Shown piece after piece: positions 6,985 to 15,807 of a stretch of 40,014 nucleotides of DNA. The stretch comes from Microbacteriaceae bacterium. GTDB taxonomy: Bacteria; Actinomycetota; Actinomycetes; Actinomycetales; Microbacteriaceae. The stretch is taken from assembly GCA_025463565.1 (NCBI GenBank), contig JAODAT010000053.1, positions 1-40,014 of the forward strand. Reading direction: 5' to 3'. Position 1 is the stretch's first letter; each line of letters starts with the position of its first letter. The notes below the pieces were generated by a model. The model was not told the DNA's origin, made no database searches, and worked only from the letters and a program-made list of their open reading frames with translations. A program made the position numbers and the translations under genes.

Positions 6985-8133
6985 ATGCACTTTACCAAGG
7001 TCGACGCCGACCTTCCCCAAGTTCGAGCGGCATTCGTGGGCGGCGGCTTCATGGCTCGAGTGCACAGCCGCGCGAGTAGAGCCGCCGGAGCTCGTCTGGT
7101 CGGTGTTTCTTCCTCATCCGCGCTCAGGGCCCGTACTGCAGCGGAAGAGCTTGGTGTGGAGGGCTCCTATGACTCGCTGGACGACCTTCTTGCGGACGAA
7201 TCCGTCGACGTGGTGCACGTATGCACTCCGAACTCGACGCATGCGGCGATCGTGCGGTCGATCGTGTCGGCAGGCAAGAGTGTGATTTGCGAAAAGCCCT
7301 TAGCCGTTTCTGTACTCGAAGCGTTGACGCTTGTCGACGAAGCGGCCGCAGCAGGGGTGGTTGCGGCCGTTCCGTTCATCTATCGGTTTTACCCGATGGT
7401 TCGCGAGGCACGGAGTCGAATTCGAAATGGCGAGTTGGGGCGCGTCCTCACCATTCAGGGCAGCTACACGCAGGATTGGTTGCTGTCCCCTGACGACTAC
7501 GACTGGAGAGTCGACGAAAACATCGGCGGCCCGTCACGTGCCTTCGCGGACATCGGCTCACACCTCTGCGACCTCCTCGAATTCGTACTCGGGGATCGGA
7601 TCATCAGCCTGAGCGCCACGACCGGCCGGGCGTTCGAGCACCGCGGCCAGAATAGAGCGGTCGCCACGGAGGACATCGTCACCGTGATTTTCGAAACCGA
7701 ACGCGGTGCGCTCGGCACGCTGATGGTCAGCCAGGTTTCTCCCGGTCGCAAGAACCGGCTCGCCTTCGAGATCGCCGGGACAGAGGCGAGCGTCGGCTTC
7801 GACCAGGAACAGCCGGAGACCCTGTGGCTCGGGGGCCGGAGCGTGTCGCAGCAGCTCGTCCGTTCTCCTGGTGCGCTTCATCCCGAGGCCGATCGATTGA
7901 ACGTGCTGCCTGCCGGGCATCCGCAGGGGTATCAGGACGCGTTCAACGCGTTCGTCGCTGACGTCTATTCGGGCATCCGAAGCGGCCAGCTGGCCGAAGG
8001 AGTTCCCACATTCGCGGACGGACTCCGCGCAACAACACTTACGGCCGCCGTACAGCAATCCGCCAGACAGCTCAGCTGGATGGCCGTGGGCGCCGCGAGC
8101 TCGGCGAACGCCGAGAGATCCCTATCCATCTAG
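6985..8133 (+). CDS. Gfo/Idh/MocA family oxidoreductase
   Basis: A 382-residue NAD(P)-dependent dehydrogenase of the glucose-fructose oxidoreductase / inositol dehydrogenase / MocA family. The Rossmann loop is GGGFMA (19-24), the catalytic-loop Lys lies in CEKPLA (102-107), and the substrate-site pair Asp189/His193 lies in AFADIGSHLCD. Members oxidise a ring hydroxyl of sugars, cyclitols or glycosides. It is first in the operon and probably translated from a leaderless mRNA (no ribosome site; -10 six nt upstream). It shares the TQDW/LQDW region and overall fold with the second dehydrogenase at 19202 but is clearly not a recent copy. The exact substrate is unknown. Confidence 0.92.
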   Translation: MHFTKVDADLPQVRAAFVGGGFMARVHSRASRAAGARLVGVSSSSALRARTAAEELGVEGSYDSLDDLLADESVDVVHVCTPNSTHAAIVRSIVSAGKSVICEKPLAVSVLEALTLVDEAAAAGVVAAVPFIYRFYPMVREARSRIRNGELGRVLTIQGSYTQDWLLSPDDYDWRVDENIGGPSRAFADIGSHLCDLLEFVLGDRIISLSATTGRAFEHRGQNRAVATEDIVTVIFETERGALGTLMVSQVSPGRKNRLAFEIAGTEASVGFDQEQPETLWLGGRSVSQQLVRSPGALHPEADRLNVLPAGHPQGYQDAFNAFVADVYSGIRSGQLAEGVPTFADGLRATTLTAAVQQSARQLSWMAVGAASSANAERSLSI

Positions 8134-8153
8134 ACATCAAGAAAGGCAACACC

Positions 8154-9575
8154 ATGATTCGACCACAAAGTCGTGCGTTCAGATCACGCATCGTGGCGGC
8201 TGCGGCACTTGTCGTTGCAACGACATTGGCAGTGACAGGATGCTCGGCATCGTCCTCGTCGCCGGACGCGAACGCGGCGAAACCGAAGACGCTTCGCCTT
8301 CTCTACACGACGGACGAGGCGAACGCGGCCGCCCTGGCCACGCTCGTTCCCGAGTTCAAGAGCAAGTTCGGCATCGACCTGAAGATCGACAACCAGCCGT
8401 ACGATGCACTGCAGCAGAAGGTGTTCTCGGAGTTCGCCTCCAAGAGCAGCTACTACGACGTCGTCGTAGTCGACACTCCCTGGGCACCAGCCTTGGTGCG
8501 TGACCTCGAGCCCCTCAGCAGCTACCTGGACAACGCCAAGCTCAACCCCGGAAGCCCGCAGTCTGACCTCACCGACTTCATTCCGAAGGTGTTGTACGAC
8601 ACGTCCGTCTACAACGCGTCAGCGCCGATCAAGCAGTACCCGAACCCGACTCAGAAGCCGAATCTCGGGTCGATCACCAAGGCTGGATTCGACATCTACG
8701 GCCTGCCCATCCAGTCGAACGTGGCGGTGATGGCCTACCGCAGTGACCTGTTCAACGATCCGGTTCAGAAGGCGAACTTCAAGGCCAAGTACGGCCGTGA
8801 CCTGACTGTTCCGAAGACTTGGGACGAGTACGCGCAGGTCGCCGCCTTCTTCACCCAGCCCGACAAGAAGCTGTATGGCACGACGGTAATGGCCGGTGTC
8901 GGAGACTGGGCCACCGACGACTTCAAGACGCTCCTGGCGTCCTACGGTGGTGACGGAACGCTGGTGGACAAGAACATGAAGCCTGCGTTTGACAGTCCCG
9001 CCGGACTGAAGGCACTCACCTACTACGCAAAGCTGGCGCAGAGCGGCGATGTACCGCCCGGCAGCACGTCTGCTGACTGGGGCACCACGGCTGATTCGTT
9101 CGATAACGGACTTACCGCGATGACGATCAACTATCACGACCTGAAGCTCGCCGACACGGTGAAGGGCGAGATCGCCTACGCACCTGTGCCGAGCGCAACT
9201 GCCGCAGGCCCTCACTTCGGAACCTGGATGCTCAGCGTCAACAAGTACTCGAAGAACAAGGCCTGGGCATACCGTGCGATCAGCTGGTTGACGGCCTCGC
9301 AGCAGCAGATCTCCATGACGAAGGAATCGCTGCACCCGAGCCGCACGTCCGCGTACGCGGCGATCGGCAGCGACAACCCGCTTGCCTCGTTCTATGACAC
9401 GCTCGGAAAGTCGCTGGCGGTCGGGGTCGGGCGCGCCCGACTCACCAACTACACCGAGGTGAGCCATGAGGTCGCGGTCGCTGTGAACAATGCGGCGACG
9501 GGCGCACAGACCCCGCAGCAGGCGATCGACTCTGCGTCGCAAAAGGTGGCAGCTCTCATCAAGTCAGGCAGCTAG
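8154..9575 (+). CDS. Sugar ABC transporter substrate-binding lipoprotein (family 1)
   Basis: A 473-residue extracellular binding protein that delivers a carbohydrate to the two permeases downstream. The signal peptide ends in lipobox AVTGC with Cys30 lipidated, then a Ser-rich linker. The body matches the MalE/UgpB-type family: a LRLLYTTDE strand, then YYDVVVVDTPWAPALV (about 98-113) and FGTWMLSVNKYSKNKAWAYR (about 356-375), the usual near-C-terminal family segment. It has an AGAAAGG ribosome site and lies 20 bp after the dehydrogenase. The family handles oligosaccharides, polyols and glycerol phosphodiesters, so the ligand stays open. Confidence 0.92.
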   Translation: MIRPQSRAFRSRIVAAAALVVATTLAVTGCSASSSSPDANAAKPKTLRLLYTTDEANAAALATLVPEFKSKFGIDLKIDNQPYDALQQKVFSEFASKSSYYDVVVVDTPWAPALVRDLEPLSSYLDNAKLNPGSPQSDLTDFIPKVLYDTSVYNASAPIKQYPNPTQKPNLGSITKAGFDIYGLPIQSNVAVMAYRSDLFNDPVQKANFKAKYGRDLTVPKTWDEYAQVAAFFTQPDKKLYGTTVMAGVGDWATDDFKTLLASYGGDGTLVDKNMKPAFDSPAGLKALTYYAKLAQSGDVPPGSTSADWGTTADSFDNGLTAMTINYHDLKLADTVKGEIAYAPVPSATAAGPHFGTWMLSVNKYSKNKAWAYRAISWLTASQQQISMTKESLHPSRTSAYAAIGSDNPLASFYDTLGKSLAVGVGRARLTNYTEVSHEVAVAVNNAATGAQTPQQAIDSASQKVAALIKSGS

Positions 9576-9621
9576 CCCAACCGTTCGAAGCTGGATCTGA
9601 TCGACCACCGGGAGAAATGAA

Positions 9622-10605
9622 ATGGAAACAACCGCTACACCTTCGCGCTCCGTTCGGAAGGTCGGCGGTGTCGGATCGGCCCGACGCCAGCACTCTGGCG
9701 CCGGGCCGGTTTCGGGACGTCGGCGGCGCGATGGCGCTCGGGTGGTGCCATGGATCTACCTCGCGCCTGCCATGATCGTGCTGCTCGCGCTGACCGTCGC
9801 CCCTGCGGTCTTCATCTTCTACTCGGCGTTCCGCAACGACAACATTCTGGGCGGCGTGGGCCGGTTCGTCGGATTCGACAATTTCGTTCAAGCCGTGACG
9901 GACAGTTCGAACCAGCATTCGTTTCTCGTCACAATCGGTTTCGTGGTCGTGGTCGTCATCCTCGAAATGGTGCTGGGATTCGCGCTGGCACTCCCACTGG
10001 CCGCTCAGACGCCGGCGAACCGCGTCGGCGCCGCTCTGATGCTCCTTCCATTCGCCGTCACTCCTGCTGTGGCGGCCATGATCTTCAAGCAACTCCTGAA
10101 CCCCAACTATGGATGGGTCGGCTATTACCTGGGCGAGTTGGGTATCGCAAAGGGAGCTGATCTCCTGGGCAATCCGACGACCGCGTGGATGATGCTCGTT
10201 ATTCTCGATGTCTGGCAATGGACACCGTTCATCACGCTGATTCTCATGGCAGGCCTGCAGGCACAGCCGATCGAGCCGCGTGAAGCCGCACTGGTCGACG
10301 GTGCCACGCCCTGGCAGATGTTCCGGCACATCACGCTTCCCGCCATGGCGCCGTTCATCGCGATCGCAGCCGTGCTGAGGACCATCCAGGCGTTCAAAAC
10401 GTTCGACCCGTTCAAGATACTGACGGGCGGTGGCCCGGGAGAATCCACCGAGATCATCAACCTGGGCATCTTCCGGGTCGGGCTGCAGAGCTTCAACATC
10501 GGCCTCGCCTGCGCGATGGGCGTGCTCTTTCTCATTGTCCTGTCCCTGTTTGTGCCCGTCATGTTGCGGCTCATCGGCCGCCGCGCCGATCCAGAGGAGA
10601 TGTGA
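9622..10605 (+). CDS. Sugar ABC transporter permease (MalF/UgpA type)
   Basis: A 327-residue inner-membrane subunit. After a polar, Arg-rich N-terminal extension of about 42 residues come six predicted membrane segments, starting with WIYLAPAMIVLLALTVAPAV. The EAA loop that docks onto the ATPase is EAALVDGATPWQMFRHITLP (221-240). A GGGAGAAA ribosome site precedes the ATG. The stop TGA overlaps the ATG of the next permease by one base, a sign of tight coupling. No ATP-binding gene accompanies this permease pair, so it must borrow a shared ATPase, as MsiK-dependent systems do in actinobacteria. Confidence 0.93.
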   Translation: METTATPSRSVRKVGGVGSARRQHSGAGPVSGRRRRDGARVVPWIYLAPAMIVLLALTVAPAVFIFYSAFRNDNILGGVGRFVGFDNFVQAVTDSSNQHSFLVTIGFVVVVVILEMVLGFALALPLAAQTPANRVGAALMLLPFAVTPAVAAMIFKQLLNPNYGWVGYYLGELGIAKGADLLGNPTTAWMMLVILDVWQWTPFITLILMAGLQAQPIEPREAALVDGATPWQMFRHITLPAMAPFIAIAAVLRTIQAFKTFDPFKILTGGGPGESTEIINLGIFRVGLQSFNIGLACAMGVLFLIVLSLFVPVMLRLIGRRADPEEM

Positions 10606-11462
10606 TGTCATCGCCATTAACCGGCACGACCGGATCAAAGGTGCGGGGAGTCGTGGGCCGAGCGTTCCTGTGGCTGTGGCTCGTAATCGGACTCATTCCC
10701 ATCCTGTTCATGCTGCTCACGTCCATCAAGCCGGCCGGCATCGCGAACTCCATACCGCCCGTCTGGCTGTTCACCCCGACCGTCAGGAATTATGCGTCCG
10801 TGCTCTCCGGGGGGAGCGGACATTCGGAGGGCTTCGGCCAGCTGCTTTTCAACAGCGCTGTCGTGAGCCTCGGCGCGACCGTACTGGCGATCGTGCTGGC
10901 GGTGCCGGCGGCCTACGCACTGTCGATGCGAGCATTTCGGGCACGAAAGAGAGTGTCTGGATGGATTCTCTCCACCTACATGTTCCCGCCGATCGTCGCC
11001 GTGATCCCGATTTTCGTGTTCGTCGGGCAGCTCGGCCTCATGGACACCTATGCCGCGCTCATCGTTCCCTATGCGGCCTTCAACCTGCCGATCGTGATCT
11101 GGATTCTGCGGAGCTCGATCCTGCAGCTCCCGTTCGAAATCCAGGAGGCCGCGATGGTGGATGGCGCGTCGAGCTGGAACGTGCTTCGCCGCATCATCCT
11201 GCCTTTGCTCGTACCGGCGATCGCCACCGCGGCAGTGCTGACCATCGTGCTCTCGTGGAACGAGTTTCTGTTTGCGCTCTCGTTGACGCGCAGCGATGCG
11301 AAAACCGCGCCGGTCGGCCTCCAGGAATTCACCGGCATGTATGGCACCGACTGGGGCAACATCACCGCCGCGGCAACCATGATCGTCGCGCCCATTCTGG
11401 TTCTCATGGTCGTTCTGCGCAGGCAGATGGTCGCAGGACTGAGCTTCGGAGCGGTCAAGTAA
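10605..11462 (+). CDS. Sugar ABC transporter permease (MalG/UgpE type)
   Basis: A 285-residue partner of the preceding permease. It has six predicted membrane segments, the first being FLWLWLVIGLIPILFMLLTS (21-40). The EAA docking loop is EAAMVDGASSWNVLRRIILP (181-200). The ATG at 10605 was preferred over the GTG at 10602 because GAGGAG then sits 5 nt upstream and the start overlaps the previous stop as TGATG. It ends 21 bp before the alcohol-dehydrogenase-like gene and is part of the same operon. Confidence 0.93.
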   Translation: MSSPLTGTTGSKVRGVVGRAFLWLWLVIGLIPILFMLLTSIKPAGIANSIPPVWLFTPTVRNYASVLSGGSGHSEGFGQLLFNSAVVSLGATVLAIVLAVPAAYALSMRAFRARKRVSGWILSTYMFPPIVAVIPIFVFVGQLGLMDTYAALIVPYAAFNLPIVIWILRSSILQLPFEIQEAAMVDGASSWNVLRRIILPLLVPAIATAAVLTIVLSWNEFLFALSLTRSDAKTAPVGLQEFTGMYGTDWGNITAAATMIVAPILVLMVVLRRQMVAGLSFGAVK

Positions 11463-11483
11463 ATGCAAGAAAGGAAGAATCAC

Positions 11484-12512
11484 ATGCAGGCTGTGTTGCT
11501 CCCGGGAGACAAGCGCGTCGTAGTGACCACGGTGGAGGTGCCGGCCCTTGGAGCGCATGACGTGCTCGTCAAGACCAAAGCCTCCGCAATCTGTCGTAGC
11601 GACATGAGTCTCTATTACGGCAATCCGATCGTCGGCGGAGAGGACGCAGGGCGGGGATCCATCGTGCCGGGACACGAGGCTGCCGGCGAGGTCGTCGAGA
11701 TCGGTTCAGCGGTGACGGGAGTCGCCGTGGGCGATCGGATCGCGAGCTACCTCGCACTCGGATGCGGCGCGTGCGAGTACTGTGCCAGCGGATACCTGAT
11801 GCTGTGTGCCAACTGGAAATGCTTCGGTTTCGACGTCGACGGAGGCGACGCGGACTACTTCGTGCTGCCGGAGCGCAACTGCCTTCCGCTTCCCTCGCAG
11901 CTGTCCTTCAAGGCGGGCGCGGTAATGACCGACATGATCGGCAGCCAATTTCACATTCAAAAGCAATTGGGCGTCAGCGGCGGCCAAACGGTAGCGGTAT
12001 TCGGCCTCGGCCCGATGGGTTCGGCAGCGGTGCTCATCGGCAAGGCTCTTGGCGCCCGTGTCATCGCGGTCGATGTCGTCGACCATCGACTGAACCAGGC
12101 ACAGGAACTCGGCGCGGACGAGATCATCAACAGCGCTGCAGTCGATGCCGTAGACCGCATTCGTGCTCTGACCGGCGGTCGCGGGGCGGATATCTGCATC
12201 GACTGCTCGGGAAATCCGGCAGGCCAGAACTCAGCTCTCGATGCCGCAGCGAAGCTCGGGTCGGTCGCGTTCGTCGGAGAATCCCGAGCCACGGAGATTC
12301 GTCCGAGCGAACAGATTCTCAGGAAGCTGCTGACCGTCGTCGGAGGCTGGTATTTCCCGCTGGGCGATTGGGCGGCGATCGTGCGTCTGGTGCTTGAACG
12401 CCAGATCCCGGTCGAGAAGCTGATCAGCCATGAGTTCGCCATCCAGGATGCGGAAGAGGCATTCAGGGCCTTTGACAACCGTGAGACGGAGAAGGCGGTA
12501 TTCACGTGGTGA
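11484..12512 (+). CDS. Zinc-dependent medium-chain alcohol/polyol dehydrogenase
   Basis: A 342-residue MDR-family dehydrogenase. Catalytic zinc ligands are Cys37 and the GHE motif (His64, Glu65). The structural zinc is held by Cys94, Cys97, Cys100 and Cys108 in the classical spacing. The NAD-binding loop is GLGPMG (174-179), with acidic Asp at the end of the following strand (IAVDVVD) favouring NAD over NADP. Relatives include sorbitol, threonine and inosose dehydrogenases. The start is the ATG at 11484, with AAGGAAG 6 nt upstream, rather than an upstream ATG at 11463. In this operon it probably performs a second oxidation of the imported compound, analogous to IolM of the Thermotoga inositol route (inference). 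Confidence 0.92.
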   Translation: MQAVLLPGDKRVVVTTVEVPALGAHDVLVKTKASAICRSDMSLYYGNPIVGGEDAGRGSIVPGHEAAGEVVEIGSAVTGVAVGDRIASYLALGCGACEYCASGYLMLCANWKCFGFDVDGGDADYFVLPERNCLPLPSQLSFKAGAVMTDMIGSQFHIQKQLGVSGGQTVAVFGLGPMGSAAVLIGKALGARVIAVDVVDHRLNQAQELGADEIINSAAVDAVDRIRALTGGRGADICIDCSGNPAGQNSALDAAAKLGSVAFVGESRATEIRPSEQILRKLLTVVGGWYFPLGDWAAIVRLVLERQIPVEKLISHEFAIQDAEEAFRAFDNRETEKAVFTW

Positions 12513-12543
12513 CCCGGCGGATCCGACACAGGGAGGAACAGCA

Positions 12544-13404
12544 ATGATCAAGTACGGCGCGGAACTTGTTCCTTACCATGACTATGGTTTCGAGGAGTCC
12601 GTCAGGGCGCTTGCCGAAATGGGATTCCGCCACATCAATCTCTGGTCATCGGCCGCGCCTCTTGCTCACCATGTCAATCCCGGGGACGACCCCCGGGACA
12701 TCCTGTCCGTGCTGGACAAGTACAAGATGAGTCCCTCCGGCCTCACCGTTTACGGCAAGAGCCAGGACGAGATCCTGGAGCGGGTCGAGTTCGCTTCCGA
12801 ACTCGGCATCGACACCATCATTTTCGATTGCGAGGCGGATTATCCAGACTTCGTCTCACACTTCCTGCCACCGATCGTCGAGGCCGCGGCTGCCCGCGGA
12901 ATCAGGGTCGCCGTGGAGAATCACCTCACTGTCCCTTTCTCTTCGGACTTCGAGTCGGGAGCCAATGAAGAGAATCGCTGGAGCGAGGGGGTGGACAACC
13001 TGGCCCAGATAAAGAGACTCATCCGCGACATCGACCATCCATCGCTCGGAGTCTGCATAGCGCCGCCGCACTTGTGGGTTGAGCAGGAATCGATCACCGA
13101 GGTCATCACCTTCCTCGCTGAGCGCAAGAGGCTGTTCTATTACTACATCTGGGACATCGATCGCAGCTACGCTCACGGTGTCGACGGTCTCAACTTTGGA
13201 CCGGGAGACCAGCAATTGCCGCGACCGGATGGCACCCTCGACCACGCCGTGCTTCTCGGAGCGCTCCGTCGAGTCGGCTACGACGGGGTTGCCAGTCTGA
13301 AGTGCCACGGCACTGCGGGCTGGAGCTTCGAGCAGATCAACGATCAGATTACGAAGTCCGATTCGTACGTGCGGTCAAGCATGGTGCGTGCCGAGATCGT
13401 GTAA
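12544..13404 (+). CDS. Divergent TIM-barrel isomerase/epimerase-like protein
   Basis: A 286-residue protein of the xylose isomerase-like / AP endonuclease 2 superfamily. The repeating barrel pattern shows ([35 protein letters not shown]). The usual metal site is largely changed. Glu125 (AVENH) is present, but the barrel-6 Asp is Ala173 (IAPPHLW keeps His176), the barrel-7 His is replaced by Tyr (YYYIWDID), and the barrel-8 Glu is Lys253 (SLKCHG). Compare the canonical neighbour at 13419. It may use an altered metal site with Asp204/Asp206/His255, or be metal-free. The ribosome site GGGAGG is 7 nt before the ATG. It sits between the MDR dehydrogenase and a canonical family member. Confidence 0.85.
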   Translation: MIKYGAELVPYHDYGFEESVRALAEMGFRHINLWSSAAPLAHHVNPGDDPRDILSVLDKYKMSPSGLTVYGKSQDEILERVEFASELGIDTIIFDCEADYPDFVSHFLPPIVEAAAARGIRVAVENHLTVPFSSDFESGANEENRWSEGVDNLAQIKRLIRDIDHPSLGVCIAPPHLWVEQESITEVITFLAERKRLFYYYIWDIDRSYAHGVDGLNFGPGDQQLPRPDGTLDHAVLLGALRRVGYDGVASLKCHGTAGWSFEQINDQITKSDSYVRSSMVRAEIV

Positions 13405-13418
13405 ATGAAGGAGCCGAC

Positions 13419-14438
13419 ATGAGTGATTCGCCTGGGAAGCACCCGGTGACCCTGTTCACTGGACAGTGGGCAGACCTGTCATTGGAGGAGGTAGCACGTC
13501 TCGCGTCCGGGTGGGGTTACGACGGCCTCGAAATCGCGGCGTCGGGCGACCACCTGGATCTGGAACGCGCGGACGAGGATGACTCCTATCTGGCTTCCCG
13601 TCTCGAAATCCTTGACCGCCACGGTCTCGGCGTGTTCGCGATCTCCAATCACCTCACCGGTCAGGCGGTGTGCGACGACCCCATCGACTTTCGCCACAAA
13701 GCGATCGTGAGGCCCTCTACCTGGGGCGACGGCGTACCCGAGGGCGTGCGCCAGCGTGCGGCTGAAGACATGAAGCGTTCGGCCCGGGTCGCACGCAAAC
13801 TCGGCGTGGATGTCGTGGTCGGTTTCACCGGCTCAAAAATCTGGCCCTATGTCGCCCAATTTCCTCCGGTTCCGCCGCCAGTGATCGAGGAGGGTTTCGA
13901 GGACTTCGCCGCTCGGTGGAATCCGATACTCGATGTGTTCGATGGCGAGGGAGTCAGGTTTGCCCATGAAGTCCATCCTTCGGAGATCGCCTACGACTAC
14001 TGGTCGAGCGTACGAGCGTTGGAGGCAATCGGCCACAGGAGCGCGTTCGGATTCAACTGGGATCCCAGTCACATGATGTGGCAGGACATCGATCCCGTGG
14101 GATTCATCGTCGATTTCAAGGACCGCATCTATCACGTGGACTGCAAGGACACCCGCCTCCGGCCGCGCAACGGCCGCGCTGGAGTGCTCGGCTCGCATCT
14201 GCCCTGGGGTGATCCGCGCCGAGGCTGGGATTTCGTCTCGACCGGGCACGGCGATGTGCCATGGGAGGACGCGTTCCGCGCGCTCGAATCGATCGGCTAT
14301 GCGGGGCCGATCTCAATCGAGTGGGAGGACGCCGGCATGGACAGGCTGCACGGGGCTGCCGAGGCGATCGGATTCGTGCGCTCCCTTCTCTGGCCGCGAC
14401 CGTCGTCGTCTTTCGACGCAGCCTTCGCCAACCAGTAG
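13419..14438 (+). CDS. Sugar isomerase/epimerase-type TIM-barrel enzyme
   Basis: A 339-residue member of the same superfamily with an intact metal site: Glu184 ([12 protein letters not shown]), Asp215 and His218 (NWDPSHMMW), His239 (IYHVDCKD) and Glu301 (ISIEWEDAG). Such proteins isomerise or epimerise keto-sugars, dehydrate inososes, or eliminate the aglycone from 3-keto-glycosides. They are often encoded beside Gfo/Idh/MocA dehydrogenases. AAGGAG lies 5 nt before the ATG at 13419, which begins 14 bp after the previous stop. It is the last gene of the first catabolic operon. The reaction is inferred only from family and context. Confidence 0.9.
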   Translation: MSDSPGKHPVTLFTGQWADLSLEEVARLASGWGYDGLEIAASGDHLDLERADEDDSYLASRLEILDRHGLGVFAISNHLTGQAVCDDPIDFRHKAIVRPSTWGDGVPEGVRQRAAEDMKRSARVARKLGVDVVVGFTGSKIWPYVAQFPPVPPPVIEEGFEDFAARWNPILDVFDGEGVRFAHEVHPSEIAYDYWSSVRALEAIGHRSAFGFNWDPSHMMWQDIDPVGFIVDFKDRIYHVDCKDTRLRPRNGRAGVLGSHLPWGDPRRGWDFVSTGHGDVPWEDAFRALESIGYAGPISIEWEDAGMDRLHGAAEAIGFVRSLLWPRPSSSFDAAFANQ

Positions 14439-14481
14439 GCCGTCTCACGCTGCTTCCGGTCGGGTGGCGACCGCACGTCCA

Positions 14482-14525
14482 TTTATGTCAAAAGTTGACA
14501 AAAGACTGATGCGGACTGGCATACT
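14482..14525 (+). promoter_or_regulatory. Operator and promoter of the second catabolic operon
   Basis: TTGACA (14495-14500) and CATACT (14520-14525) are separated by 19 nt, exactly as at 6948-6978, and the flanks TTGACAAAAG and CATACTTC are shared. Half-site TTTATGTCA (14482-14490) faces TGACAAAAG (14496-14504) with a 5-nt spacer (6 in the first copy). The sequence also forms TGTCAA-AAG-TTGACA. The likely transcription start is near 14532, leaving a leader of about 100 nt. Confidence 0.7.
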
Positions 14526-14531
14526 TCTACC

Positions 14532-14598
14532 AACAGGCGAGATTAAGCATCGTGCACAGCAAGCAAATGATGTGAGTGCATGACAGCCATCGCCTGTT
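14532..14598 (+). promoter_or_regulatory. Structured 5' leader before the second binding-protein gene
   Basis: Two nested perfect or near-perfect helices: AACAGGCGA (14532-14540) with TCGCCTGTT (14590-14598), and TCGTGCAC (14550-14557) with GTGCATGA (14576-14583, one G-U pair). The outer helix begins at the predicted first transcribed base. No T-run follows, so it is not a simple terminator. The ribosome site AAAGGAGA (14622-14629) lies outside the fold. It could protect the mRNA 5' end or be a ligand- or protein-responsive element. No known riboswitch class is recognised. Confidence 0.45.
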
Positions 14599-14635
14599 AA
14601 GAGTGATTCCGACTCATATTCAAAGGAGAATATTC

Positions 14636-15802
14636 ATGAAAAAACCACTTGCTGTCGCGACGATTGCTGTCGCGCTCGTCGTTGCCGTGGCGGGGTGTTC
14701 GACATCGGGGAGCTCCACCACCACGGGCGGCTCCCAGTCGTCGGCTGCGGTGAAGAAAGCCGAGAAAGCGCTCGCCGCAATCGGCCGCGGTCAGGTCCTC
14801 AGTAAGGGACCGCACGGCGAAACCGCCTCACCGGCGTCATCGGCCGATATCACCGCAGCTGAGGTCGACAAGGTCAAAGCCCTCAACGCGACCGCCGCGA
14901 TCGTCATGCACTATGGCGGAAACGACTGGGCGACCGCGCAGATCGCCGGCCTCAAGAGCGAGTTCGGCAAACTGGGCATCAAGGTAATCGCAACCACCGA
15001 TGCCGACTTCAAGCCGGACAAGCAGGTCTCCGACATCGAAACCGTGATGACTCAGAAGCCGAGCATCATGGTTTCCATCCCGACGGATCCGGTTGCGACC
15101 GAGTCCGCGTACAAGGCGGCCGCTGCCGCCGGCACAAAGCTGGTCTTCATGGACAACGTGCCGAACGGCATGACGGCAGGTAAGGACTACGTCTCCGACG
15201 TCTCGGCTGACAACTACGGCAACGGCGTCGTCTCCGCATATGAGCTGGCGAAGGCGCTCGGCGGTAAGGGGAAGATCGGCGTCATCTTCCACCAGGCGGA
15301 TTTCTTCGTGACCAAGCAGCGCTATCAGGGCTTCAAGGACACGATCACCAAGGAATTCCCCGACATCAAGATCGTCGAGTCGAAGGGAATCGCTGGGCCT
15401 GATTTCGCAGGCGACGCACAGGGCGCGGCCGGGGCGATCCTGACCAAACACCCTGACCTCGCCGCGATCTGGGCAGTGTGGGACGTGCCGGCCGAAGGCG
15501 TCATGGCCGCGGCCCGAGCTGCCGGCCGCACCGATCTCAAGATCGCGACGGAGGACCTCGGAACGAACGTGGCGATTGCGCTGGCCAAGAACCAGCTGGT
15601 GGTTGGGCTGGGCGCGCAGCGACCGTTCGACCAGGGCGTGACGGAGGCTCGTCTCGGTGCGCTGGCGTTGCTCGGGAAGACCGTACCGGCATACGTCGCC
15701 GTGAACGCGCTTCCGGTCGACCACTCGAACGTACTGCAGGCGTGGAAGACCGTGTACCACGCAGACCCGCCTGCCGACCTTCAAAACTCCTACAAGAAGT
15801 AG
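14636..15802 (+). CDS. Substrate-binding lipoprotein, RbsB-like (sugar ABC importer 2)
   Basis: A 388-residue binding protein of the ribose/galactose type (periplasmic-binding-protein fold 1). Lipobox VAVAGC with Cys21, then a Ser/Thr/Gly-rich linker. The core begins ATAAIVMHYGGNDWATAQIAGL (about 83 onward) and contains DKQVSDIETVMTQKPSIMVSIPTDP and VGLGAQRPFDQGVTEA, which are typical of this family. An AAAGGAGA ribosome site lies 6 nt before the ATG at 14636. It is first in an operon with an RbsA-type ATPase and RbsC-type permease, so it should feed a monosaccharide or cyclitol into them. The long structured leader is unusual. Confidence 0.93.
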   Translation: MKKPLAVATIAVALVVAVAGCSTSGSSTTTGGSQSSAAVKKAEKALAAIGRGQVLSKGPHGETASPASSADITAAEVDKVKALNATAAIVMHYGGNDWATAQIAGLKSEFGKLGIKVIATTDADFKPDKQVSDIETVMTQKPSIMVSIPTDPVATESAYKAAAAAGTKLVFMDNVPNGMTAGKDYVSDVSADNYGNGVVSAYELAKALGGKGKIGVIFHQADFFVTKQRYQGFKDTITKEFPDIKIVESKGIAGPDFAGDAQGAAGAILTKHPDLAAIWAVWDVPAEGVMAAARAAGRTDLKIATEDLGTNVAIALAKNQLVVGLGAQRPFDQGVTEARLGALALLGKTVPAYVAVNALPVDHSNVLQAWKTVYHADPPADLQNSYKK

Positions 15803-15807
15803 AACCC

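Noticed and set aside
14458-14474. Terminator after the first catabolic operon
   Set aside because: CGGTCG/CGACCG gives only a 6-bp stem and no T-run follows, so read-through into the second operon cannot be excluded.
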